A stretch of DNA of 64,000 bases from Bradyrhizobium stylosanthis. GTDB taxonomy: Bacteria > Pseudomonadota > Alphaproteobacteria > Rhizobiales > Xanthobacteraceae. The notes beneath the pieces are model-generated. The model had not been told where the DNA came from. It saw nothing but the letters and a program-made list of their open reading frames with translations, and made no database searches. A program made the position numbers and the translations under genes. Shown here piece after piece: positions 1 through 7,199 of the stretch. The DNA lies in contig NZ_LVEM01000003.1 of the NCBI RefSeq assembly GCF_001641335.1, positions 901,191 to 965,190 on the forward strand, given 5' to 3'. Every line of letters starts with the position of its first letter. Position 1 is the first letter of the stretch.

Positions 1-390
1 GAGGCGCGCGCCCGTGGTACCGATTACCGGTTCAATCACTGGACCAATGTGCGCGACGGACTGATGAACGCGCATGCGGATCTCTTCCGCGAGATCCCGG
101 GGATCGTGAAGACGCTGCCCGACCCGATCGACCAGATGAAGCTGTTCGAGCTGATCCAGATCGTGCCGACCCCGACCAGGTCCGCACTCAAATCCGGCGA
201 TCTCCTGAACTACCGGGTGTCCAGCCCGACGGTCATGAAGCACCTGCGCAACAACAGCATCTTCGCGTTCGGCCAGGCCGACCGGGCGCGCACTTCGGCA
301 AGCTTCCGCGAGATCCTTGCCGCGATGTGGCTGTTCAACCGGAAATTCGAGAAGGCGATGGCGAAATACGCGGAGATCAAGGCGCCCTAG
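1..390 (+). CDS. C-terminal part of an unrecognised protein (5' end outside window)
   Basis: The frame is open from base 1 and ends at TAG 388-390, so about 129 C-terminal residues are visible. They are mixed polar and hydrophobic with no signal peptide, no clear membrane segment and no cysteine motif. The segment ends in a lysine- and alanine-rich stretch. I do not recognise the family. Its stop codon interlocks with the stop of the convergent peroxidase gene: the four bases CTAG at 387-390 contain both stops. An in-frame GTG at 49 is unlikely to be the real start because the reading continues smoothly upstream of it. Confidence 0.6.
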   Translation, partial: EARARGTDYRFNHWTNVRDGLMNAHADLFREIPGIVKTLPDPIDQMKLFELIQIVPTPTRSALKSGDLLNYRVSSPTVMKHLRNNSIFAFGQADRARTSASFREILAAMWLFNRKFEKAMAKYAEIKAP

Positions 391-1712
391 TTCTCTATCT
401 TGTAGCCATCCGTCAGCGTCTTCAGGAAGGCGATGATGTCGGCCTCGTCCTGCTCCGTCATCGCCGGCTTGTCGCCGGGGTGGCGGTCGAACGGCGGATC
501 GGTGACGTCGACATTGGCGTGGTATTTTGCCGGCAGGTCGTCGTATTTCCGCACCGTGCCGTCGGCGGCGCGCGGAAAGACCTTGTCCGGATTGGTGTCG
601 CGGAAATTGTAGAAATCCATCACCTGCTGAAGCGTGCTGAAGACCCCGTTGTGGAAGAAGGCGTGGCGGGTTGCCGTGTTGCGCAGCGTCGGTGTCAGGA
701 ACATGCCGCAATATTGCGTCTGCTCGGGAATGTCGGTGCGCTGCGGGCCGCAGACGCCGAGATCGAAATAGCCGGGGTCCCGATTGCCGACGAGCGCGGC
801 ATTGCGCGGCGCGCCGAGCGCCTCGTACTGATGGTCCGTGAACAGCGGCGGCAGGCCGTCGCGCGTCGGCGCCGAGGTGTGGCATCCCGCGCAATTGGCC
901 TTGTCAGGGTCGTTGAACGCCTGCAGGCCGCGCAGCTCGCTCTCGGAGAGGCGCGCCTTGCCTTCGAGCCAGTAATCGTACTTGCTGGTGTAGGGATGGA
1001 AGCTCGGCTCCTCGACCTGATAACGCGCGACCGCAAACATCGCCTCCGCAATCAGGAGCCGCTGATTCCTGAGCACACCGGCGCCGAACAGCTCGACGAA
1101 GCGGCCGGCATAGGGCGCGCGGCGCAGCTTGTCGGCGACGATCTCGGCGCTGCCGCCGTCCATCTCGTTGGGATCGAGCAGCGGAAACAGCGCCTGGTCC
1201 TGCAGCGTGTCGGCGCGGCCGTCCCAGAACAGGCCGCCCTGCGGCACGATGTTCGCAGACGCGCCGGAGCCGCCCGCGGTCTTGGTCGTGCGCGCGGCCT
1301 GCTGGCCGATCGCCGCCATCTGCGCGAGATCGACGATGTTGTCGTCGTCGCCCTTGTCGGGGCCGATGCTGAAATTCGGGTGACGGTCCAGATAGGTCAG
1401 CGACGGCACCGCGCGCGCGCCTTGACGCGACAGGTCGGCGCCGCCGAGCATGACCGGGCCGTCATTGGGCGGGCCGTAAGCGTGATCGGGGCTGTGGCAG
1501 GACGCGCATGACAGCTTCCCGGACGACGACAGCGAGGCGTCGTAGAAAATCTCCTTGCCGAGCTGCGCCATCGCCGACAGCGGGGCGACGGGCGAACGTC
1601 TGAGCTGAACCGGATTCGGGTTCATGCCCGCCGGATTTGTCTCGGCCGCAAAGACGGCGCCGGCCAGACAAAGCAGGCCGGCGCCGAGAAGCCACATGGT
1701 GCGGCTGTTCAT
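387..1712 (-). CDS. Secreted di-haem cytochrome c peroxidase / MauG-family protein
   Basis: This 441-residue protein has an N-terminal signal peptide (hydrophobic core about residues 6-23) and two c-type haem motifs, CASCH at 69-73 and CAGCH at 274-278. That spacing is typical of bacterial di-haem peroxidases, which use a high- and a low-potential haem to reduce peroxide or oxidise a partner in the periplasm. ATG at 1712 has AGGAC about 10 bases upstream. The gene starts 13 bp after the stop of the phosphoesterase gene on the same strand, so the two are probably co-transcribed. Whether it acts on hydrogen peroxide or as a MauG-like maturation enzyme cannot be told from sequence. Confidence 0.88.
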   Translation of the reverse strand: MNSRTMWLLGAGLLCLAGAVFAAETNPAGMNPNPVQLRRSPVAPLSAMAQLGKEIFYDASLSSSGKLSCASCHSPDHAYGPPNDGPVMLGGADLSRQGARAVPSLTYLDRHPNFSIGPDKGDDDNIVDLAQMAAIGQQAARTTKTAGGSGASANIVPQGGLFWDGRADTLQDQALFPLLDPNEMDGGSAEIVADKLRRAPYAGRFVELFGAGVLRNQRLLIAEAMFAVARYQVEEPSFHPYTSKYDYWLEGKARLSESELRGLQAFNDPDKANCAGCHTSAPTRDGLPPLFTDHQYEALGAPRNAALVGNRDPGYFDLGVCGPQRTDIPEQTQYCGMFLTPTLRNTATRHAFFHNGVFSTLQQVMDFYNFRDTNPDKVFPRAADGTVRKYDDLPAKYHANVDVTDPPFDRHPGDKPAMTEQDEADIIAFLKTLTDGYKIEN

Positions 1713-1725
1713 ATGAACTGATGTC

Positions 1726-3441
1726 CTAGTGGTGGTGATGCTCGTCGGGCGGGCTGGTCATCACCGTGCCGGAGGTCGGATCGAGGAACAGCGCATCGGC
1801 CCGGAGGTCGTGGCTGTGGTCGTGATCGAAGTCGAACAGGTCCATGATCGATCCGGCGCCGGCATCGAACGCGCCGCCGCCCAGACGCTTGCCGTGCAGC
1901 CAGTTGTCCTCGATGAAGCGGACCACCGACGCCTGCGTGGTGTAGGTGTGGCTGACGTAATTGGTCCTGGCGTAGGGCGAGACCACGATCAGCGGAACGC
2001 GCGTGCCCGGACCGCAGCGGCCGTTCACCGGCTGGCCGGACAGGCCCTTCGGCGCGGGCTGCTTGTTCGGACCGAGGCCGCACAGGCCGGCGCCGTTGAT
2101 CTGATCGGCGGTCGCATCATACGAGGCGTTCTTCGGCGCGACGTACTGATGATCGTACCAGCCGTCGGAGTCGTCATAGGTGATGATGACGGCGGTCTCG
2201 CGCCATTCCGGCTGCTTCTGCAGGAAATTGATCAGCTCGACATTGCCGGCCTGCTCGTCGAGCGGGTCGGAGTTGCCGGCATGACCGTCCTGGTAGGCCG
2301 GCATCTTGACGTAGGAGACGGCCGGGAAATTGCCGGCCTTGATCGCGGCATAGAGGTCTTCGAGGTCGTAATTGTGGTTGGCCGGGTCGACCTTGCCGTT
2401 GAGATCATGGGTATGGCCGATCGCATGGACCGAGCTCGGCCGCGCATGGGTCGGGTTCGCCGTGGACGCGTGATACTGGAAGAAGGCGTGGTGCGGGGTG
2501 TAGTCGACCACGGTGCTGTTGACGTTGCTCGAGAACGTACTGCGCGCGCAGCCGGTGGTGCCGTTGGCATTCTTGAGCGTCAGGTCGAAGCCGCCCATGA
2601 AGCTGCCCCAGCTGATATGCTCGTCGGTGAGCAAATTGCCGATGTTCTTGCCGCCCATCAGCATCGTGCTGGTGGTGCTCGAGCAGGCGTCGTGGCCGGG
2701 GTCGGTGTCGCCGATCAGCGTCAGGCCGCCCTGGCCGTCGGCGATCGACGATGACGTGCCGACGACGTTCTGCACGCCATTGGTCTGTGCGGCGACCACC
2801 TCGAGCACGCCCGGCGTCGACGGGCCGAACGTGTCCGTCCAGTTGTTGTCGCTCATGGCAAAGTGCTGGGCGTAGTTCCACAGGGCCGTGACGGTGTTGC
2901 CGTCGAAATAGCCCATGACCTGGCCGTTGGTGCCGAACGCACCGGCGCCCCCGGCGGTACCGCGGCCGGTGTACTTCGGAAACAGGTCGTCCTTGCCGTT
3001 GTCCACGGCCTGCTGCTCCGGCGTGTAGGAATGGTTCTGGGAGCGCGTGTTGGCCTGGGTGCGGTCGAGACGGAACGGGTCGGTCGCGCCGGTGCCGTTG
3101 GCCGGATTGCTGTTCGGGTTGTTCACCAGCAGATTGGCGTTGGCGAGGTTGTTGACCTTCGGCGTATGCGGCTTCGGCACGAACGGGATCGCGCCGGACG
3201 GATTGGCCGCGTTCGGATAGGTCGCGAAATAATGGTCGAACGAGCGGTTCTCGTTGAAGATGATCACGAGATGCTTGATCGGCGTTTCCGTATGAATGTC
3301 ATGCGGATGACGGTGATGATCATCCCGATCATGGCCGTGATCGCGGTCCCGGCCGAAATCGTCCGCGAGGACGGGAAGAGTGCAGGCGAGCGCGCTCGCG
3401 GCCGCGACAATCGCAGCCGTCGTCAGTAGTTTCGATTTCAT
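1726..3441 (-). CDS. Secreted phosphoesterase-family protein (phospholipase C / acid phosphatase type), histidine-rich
   Basis: The 571-residue protein starts at ATG 3441. An upstream in-frame start at 3585 would add 48 residues ahead of an obvious signal peptide (MKSKLL..., cleavage near Ala26). Residues 61-73 hold the ENRSFDHYF motif that opens the PF04185 phosphoesterase domain. This family covers phospholipase C and AcpA-like acid phosphatases, with a Glu-Asn-Arg metal and nucleophile region. Later segments (a GHTHDLNG-type stretch, YDDSDGWYDH, and a Pro-Leu-Ile-Val-Val-Ser-Pro-Tyr stretch) fit the same fold. Unusual are a His/Asp-rich region right after the signal peptide (residues 31-50) and a C-terminus ending in four histidines, which suggest extra metal binding. 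It is the first gene of an operon with the di-haem peroxidase. Confidence 0.88.
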   Translation of the reverse strand: MKSKLLTTAAIVAAASALACTLPVLADDFGRDRDHGHDRDDHHRHPHDIHTETPIKHLVIIFNENRSFDHYFATYPNAANPSGAIPFVPKPHTPKVNNLANANLLVNNPNSNPANGTGATDPFRLDRTQANTRSQNHSYTPEQQAVDNGKDDLFPKYTGRGTAGGAGAFGTNGQVMGYFDGNTVTALWNYAQHFAMSDNNWTDTFGPSTPGVLEVVAAQTNGVQNVVGTSSSIADGQGGLTLIGDTDPGHDACSSTTSTMLMGGKNIGNLLTDEHISWGSFMGGFDLTLKNANGTTGCARSTFSSNVNSTVVDYTPHHAFFQYHASTANPTHARPSSVHAIGHTHDLNGKVDPANHNYDLEDLYAAIKAGNFPAVSYVKMPAYQDGHAGNSDPLDEQAGNVELINFLQKQPEWRETAVIITYDDSDGWYDHQYVAPKNASYDATADQINGAGLCGLGPNKQPAPKGLSGQPVNGRCGPGTRVPLIVVSPYARTNYVSHTYTTQASVVRFIEDNWLHGKRLGGGAFDAGAGSIMDLFDFDHDHSHDLRADALFLDPTSGTVMTSPPDEHHHH

Positions 3442-3484
3442 TTTTGTGACGCCCCGAAGAATGAGGATGTTTACGATCAGAAAT

Positions 3485-3528
3485 CTTCTAAACACCGCGA
3501 ATGACAGGCCTGTGTCAGTTTGACGCAG
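3485..3528 (-). promoter_or_regulatory. Candidate Pho box and -10 for the phosphoesterase operon
   Basis: Read on the minus strand, the heptamers CTGACAC (3518-3512) and CTGTCAT (3507-3501) are separated by AGGC. This matches the 7-4-7 layout of a PhoB box, with 5/7 and 7/7 matches to CTGTCAT. A weaker third unit, CTGCGTC, lies three bases upstream (3528-3522). TAGAAG, a reasonable -10, begins 10 bases after the box, and the ATG is about 60 bases downstream. The same bases also form an imperfect palindrome at 3509-3529 (one mismatch in 9-bp arms), so another regulator is possible. A phosphate-starvation site would suit a secreted phosphoesterase. Confidence 0.42.
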
Positions 3529-3710
3529 GCAACACGTTGCGCAGTGGTCGAGACCTGATCTTTGCAATGCCGCCCACTGCGCCACGCTCAGCCACCGCGC
3601 GCCGCTTTATTCCCCGGGCCAAGGCAAAAATGATCGCGCCTGGATTGTTGCCTGATGCGCCCGGTTGCATTTAGCTTGGCCCGACAAGAACAAAGCCTCA
3701 GGGGGAAAAC

Positions 3711-4886
3711 ATGGAAGCCGCTTTTCGCAGGCGCACGCGCCTTGCCGCGTCAGCTCTGGTCACAACTTCGCTGGTTGGCCTCGCTGGCTTCGCCGCCCAT
3801 GCCGAGATCGTCGTCACCGCCAATGACGGCAAGATGGCTTTGGAGAACGGCAATGCCGTGGTCCGCAAGCAGCCGCTGCCGGACACGGTCAGCGTCATCG
3901 ATCTCACCGACGGCACGCTGAAACTGCTTGGCGAGGTGGCGGCGCCTGCCAGTGTCGTCGGCCCGCCGCCGAGCGTGGCAATTGCACCCGATGGTTCGTT
4001 TGCGCTGGTCACGGGCGCGATGAAGATCGATCCGGCGGATGCGACCAAGACGGTGCCTGACGACAAGCTCTCGGTCATCGACCTGAAGTCCTCACCGCCA
4101 AAAGTGCTCGCGACGCTTCAGGCCGGCGCGGGCGCGGCCGGTGTCTCGATCAACCGCGCGGGCACGCTGGCGCTGGTCGCCAATCGCAGCGAGGGCACGG
4201 TCTCGGTCTTCACCATCAACGGGACCACACTGACGCCGGGCGGAAAGATCCAGCTCGGCGACGCCAAGTCCGGCCCGAGCCACGCGGTCTTTTCCCGCGA
4301 TGGCGCGACCGCGCTGGTCACCCGCGACGGCGACAGCAAGATCTCGCTCCTCACCGTGGACGGTAGCAAGGTCGAATACGCCAAGCGCGACCTCACCGCG
4401 GGCATCCGCCCCTACGACATCGACCTCACCGGCAGCGCCGCGGCCGTCGTCGGCAATGTCGGCGCCGGCACGGGAGACAACGACACGATCAGCCTGATCG
4501 ACATGACCGCAAAACCGGTCCGCGTCGTCTCGACGGTGAGTGTCGGCCAGACGCCGGAAGCGGTGAAGATGTCGCCGGACGGCAACCATGTCGCTGTCAC
4601 CGTCATGAACGGCTCGAACAAGCCGACGGCCTCGCCCTTCTTCAACGATTTCGGCCTGCTCAAGGTCTACAGGATCTCGGGCACCGAGCTCGCGCCGGTG
4701 GCGGAAGCCAAGATCGGCCATTGGTGCCAGGGCATGGTGTGGTCGAAGGACTCCAAGCACGTCGTGGCGCAGTGCATGGTCGAGAACGAGCTGATCGCGT
4801 TCTCGTTCGACGGCAAGGCGCTGACCAAGACCTCCACCCTCAAGCTGCAGGTCAGCCCCGCGGGCATTCGCACCGCGGAGCCATGA
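3711..4886 (+). CDS. Periplasmic YncE/YVTN-type beta-propeller protein
   Basis: This 391-residue protein has a signal peptide (RRRTR, then a hydrophobic core ending at about residue 31, cleaved near AHA). It is followed by repeated propeller blades of the form 'SVIDL...', 'AIAPDGSFALVT', 'VSINRAGTLALVAN' and 'AVKMSPDGNHVAVTVMNGSN'. Such YVTN/lactonase-like propellers bind ligands or partner proteins, and no catalytic residues are obvious. The start has a clear ribosome site (AGGGGGAAAAC before the ATG). It is transcribed away from the phosphoesterase operon across a 269-bp divergent region, and may be functionally linked to it, but this is inference. Confidence 0.75.
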   Translation: MEAAFRRRTRLAASALVTTSLVGLAGFAAHAEIVVTANDGKMALENGNAVVRKQPLPDTVSVIDLTDGTLKLLGEVAAPASVVGPPPSVAIAPDGSFALVTGAMKIDPADATKTVPDDKLSVIDLKSSPPKVLATLQAGAGAAGVSINRAGTLALVANRSEGTVSVFTINGTTLTPGGKIQLGDAKSGPSHAVFSRDGATALVTRDGDSKISLLTVDGSKVEYAKRDLTAGIRPYDIDLTGSAAAVVGNVGAGTGDNDTISLIDMTAKPVRVVSTVSVGQTPEAVKMSPDGNHVAVTVMNGSNKPTASPFFNDFGLLKVYRISGTELAPVAEAKIGHWCQGMVWSKDSKHVVAQCMVENELIAFSFDGKALTKTSTLKLQVSPAGIRTAEP

Positions 4887-4893
4887 GGCGCAA

Positions 4894-4918
4894 GGCGGCG
4901 CAGCCTCGCTGCGCCGCC
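4894..4918. terminator. Hairpin between convergent genes, probable bidirectional terminator
   Basis: An 11-bp perfect GC stem (GGCGGCGCAGC pairing with GCTGCGCCGCC) with a 3-base loop fills the 36-bp gap between the propeller gene and the convergent binding-protein gene. There is no long T run on either side, so termination strength is uncertain. Confidence 0.6.
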
Positions 4919-4922
4919 TGCC

Positions 4923-5729
4923 CTATTCGGTGCGGATCGGCGTGTCCTTCAGGCCGTTGTTGTCATAGGCCTTGCGCAACGTGCCGTTGGTCACCGCTTC
5001 GTTCATGAACTTGGTGACGAAGGTCAGCGCCTGGTTGTGGCCGAGCGGGACGGCGACGGCGGTCACCGTCTTCTTGAAGGTCTCGTCGAGCACTTTTGTC
5101 CCGGGGATCTTCTGCGCCATCTTGTTGAGCTGGTCGCGCGACAGCGCGAAGGCGTCGATCTCGCCATTCTTCAGCAGGCCGAAGATCTCGTCATAGGTCT
5201 GATAGCCCGTGACCTTCGCCTGCTTCAGGTGCGCGACGGCGCCGCGCATGGTGGTGGTGGCGTTGACGGCCGCGACCTTGACGCCGGGCTGGTCCAGCGT
5301 GGCGAAATTGGTGACGGCCGAGCCGGGTTTGACGATGTAGGTTGCGTCCGCGACCTCGTAGATCGGGCCGAACAGCATCCTGGTCTCGCGCTCGGGATCC
5401 TTCGGAAGCCAGGTAACGTCCCAAGCACCTTTCTCAAGAGCGCCCTTGCCGGCGGCATCGGTGATCTGACCGGAATTCTGGTGCACGACATATTCGACGG
5501 GCACGCCGAGCTGCGCGGCCATCTCCTTGCCGAGGTCGACCGGCACGCCGGCATAGCCTGCTTCCGTCTTGGTGGACCAGAACGCGCCGCCGGCGGGGCT
5601 GATTGCGATCGCGACGCGCAGCTTGCCGGTCGGCGCGATCTCGTCCTTCAGGCCATCGGCTAGCGCGGGCATGGCGACCGCCGCTGCGAGAACGAGGCCG
5701 GCAAGGGCCGATTGGAGCAACGTTCGCAT
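4923..5729 (-). CDS. ABC transporter substrate-binding protein, family 3 (amino-acid type), orphan
   Basis: The 268-residue periplasmic binding protein has a signal peptide (MRTLLQSALAGL..., cleavage after ALA) and the SBP_bac_3 pattern. It opens with a G-K-L-R-V-A-I strand, then a V-P-V-D-L-G-K-E-M-A helix, a D-V-T-W-L stretch and an R-D-Q-L-N-K region near the C-terminus. It would capture a polar amino acid or related small solute. ATG 5729 is chosen because GAGGAG lies 8 bases upstream and the signal peptide starts there; the longer open frame adds only arginine-rich sequence. No permease or ATPase gene is adjacent, so it either feeds a transporter encoded elsewhere or has a sensing role. 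Confidence 0.82.
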   Translation of the reverse strand: MRTLLQSALAGLVLAAAVAMPALADGLKDEIAPTGKLRVAIAISPAGGAFWSTKTEAGYAGVPVDLGKEMAAQLGVPVEYVVHQNSGQITDAAGKGALEKGAWDVTWLPKDPERETRMLFGPIYEVADATYIVKPGSAVTNFATLDQPGVKVAAVNATTTMRGAVAHLKQAKVTGYQTYDEIFGLLKNGEIDAFALSRDQLNKMAQKIPGTKVLDETFKKTVTAVAVPLGHNQALTFVTKFMNEAVTNGTLRKAYDNNGLKDTPIRTE

Positions 5730-5766
5730 GTCATGTTCTCCTCGCTTTTCTTCTTGTGGTCTCTTC

Positions 5767-5790
5767 CGTCTCACGCGCCGTCTCACGCGC
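5767..5790. repeat. Perfect tandem 12-bp repeat in the binding-protein promoter region
   Basis: CGTCTCACGCGC occurs twice head to tail, followed at once by the palindrome GTCACGTGAC (5792-5801). It lies 38 bp upstream of the binding-protein start. Tandem sites of this kind are often regulator binding sites. The repeat makes the frame through it spuriously arginine-rich. Confidence 0.55.
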
Positions 5791-5845
5791 AGTCACGTGA
5801 CACTTGACACAATTCTGGTCGATCGTGCGCCCGGTGAAAAGCGAT

Positions 5846-5859
5846 TTTGTCATGACAAA
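5846..5859. promoter_or_regulatory. 14-bp perfect palindrome upstream of RND efflux operon
   Basis: TTTGTCATGACAAA is a perfect 14-bp palindrome, followed by CCTGTCAAAGG, which repeats the GTCA core. It lies 135 bp upstream of the adaptor start, in the divergent region shared with the binding-protein gene. TetR- or MarR-type repressors of efflux pumps use sites like this, but no such regulator gene is in the window. Confidence 0.4.
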
Positions 5860-5993
5860 CCTGTCAAAGGCCACAGCGCGGTTTGCAGTGCAAGGCCGGC
5901 AACCGCCAAGAGAGTGCCATGCGTATGGTGTTCCACGACCGGGCGTTTGTTGGTAGCCTGCCGCACCGACAGCCAATCATCGGGGGCCTCCGA

Positions 5994-7187
5994 ATGACGT
6001 CAGCGAATCCTGCATCTCCGGCACATCGCAATGGAGCGTGGAGGCATGCCGGACGGGCGCTTGCCGCCGCGACCGCGGTGATCGCGCTCGCCGGCTGCGA
6101 GGACAAGAACACCTTCGTGGCGCCGCCGCCGCCCAAGGTTGACGTGGCCACGCCGGTGCAGCGGGCGGTGACGCGCTATGTCGAGGCCACCGGCAACACC
6201 GCGCCGATCAAGAATGTCGACCTCGTGGCGCGCGTGCAGGGCTTCCTGCAATCGATCGACTATCAGGACGGCACCTTCGTCAAGCAGGGCACCCAGCTCT
6301 TCACGATCGAGCCCGACACCTACAAGCTCAAGCTCGAGCAGGCTCAGGCGGCCGAGGCCGGCGCGCAGGCCACGGTCAAGCAGGCCGAAGCCGATTTCAA
6401 GCGGCAGGTCGAGCTGGTGCAGCGCCAGGCGGTCTCGCAGTCCACCCTCGACACCTCGACCTCGACCCGCGACAACGCGCAGGCCAACCTGCAGCAGGCC
6501 CAGGTCAACACGAGGCTTGCCGAGGTCAATTACGGCTACACCAAGGTGGCAGCCCCGTTCGACGGCATCGTCAGCGCGCATCTGGTGTCGATCGGCGAGC
6601 TCGTCGGCGTCTCCTCCCCGACCCAGCTCGCGACCATCGTCGCGCTGGACCCGATCTGGGTGAACTTCACCGTCAACGAGCAGGACGTCCTTCGCATTCG
6701 CGCCGAGGCGGCCCGCCGCGGGCTGACCGTCGCCGACCTCAAGCAATTGCCCGTCCATGTGGGCCTCCAGACCGAGACTGGATATCCGCACGAAGGCCAC
6801 CTCGACTACGTCTCGCCGACCCTCAACACATCGACGGGCACGCTCGCGGTGCGCGGCGTCATCCCCAACGACAAGCGAACGCTGCTGCCCGGCTATTTCG
6901 TTCGCGTCCGCGTGCCCTTCGACCAGGACAAGAACGCCCTCCTCGTCCCCGACACCGCGCTCGGCAGCGACCAGGGCGGCCGCTATCTCCTCGTCGTCAA
7001 TGCCGACAACGTCGTCGAGCAGCGCAAGGTGCAGATCGGCCCGACCGACAACGGCCTGCGCGTGATCGAAAGCGGCCTCAAGCCGGACGACCGCGTCGTG
7101 ATCGCGGGGCTGCTGCGGGTGATCCCCGGGCAGAAGATCGACCCGCAGGTGACGAAGATCGAGCAGTCCCAGGCGTCTGCCAAGTAG
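5994..7187 (+). CDS. RND efflux periplasmic adaptor lipoprotein (AcrA/MexA type)
   Basis: About 397 residues from ATG 5994. This start is preferred because it places a lipobox (ALAGC, Cys35) at normal distance and has a GGGGGCC stretch upstream; an earlier in-frame ATG at 5883 is less likely. After the lipid-anchored Cys come the lipoyl/barrel-sandwich halves (about residues 55-100 and 165-200), a glutamine-rich coiled-coil hairpin between them (many Q-A-E-A heptads), and the beta-barrel and membrane-proximal domains. It would bridge the inner-membrane pump to an outer-membrane channel. The pump gene begins 12 bp downstream, giving a two-gene operon. No outer-membrane factor is encoded nearby. 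Confidence 0.92.
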   Translation: MTSANPASPAHRNGAWRHAGRALAAATAVIALAGCEDKNTFVAPPPPKVDVATPVQRAVTRYVEATGNTAPIKNVDLVARVQGFLQSIDYQDGTFVKQGTQLFTIEPDTYKLKLEQAQAAEAGAQATVKQAEADFKRQVELVQRQAVSQSTLDTSTSTRDNAQANLQQAQVNTRLAEVNYGYTKVAAPFDGIVSAHLVSIGELVGVSSPTQLATIVALDPIWVNFTVNEQDVLRIRAEAARRGLTVADLKQLPVHVGLQTETGYPHEGHLDYVSPTLNTSTGTLAVRGVIPNDKRTLLPGYFVRVRVPFDQDKNALLVPDTALGSDQGGRYLLVVNADNVVEQRKVQIGPTDNGLRVIESGLKPDDRVVIAGLLRVIPGQKIDPQVTKIEQSQASAK

Positions 7188-7199
7188 GAGCCGCCGGCC

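Noticed and set aside
4923..5729. A PQQ-linked or phosphate-binding role for the orphan binding protein.
   Set aside because: The fold pattern is the amino-acid family 3 type and no related transporter or dehydrogenase gene is adjacent.
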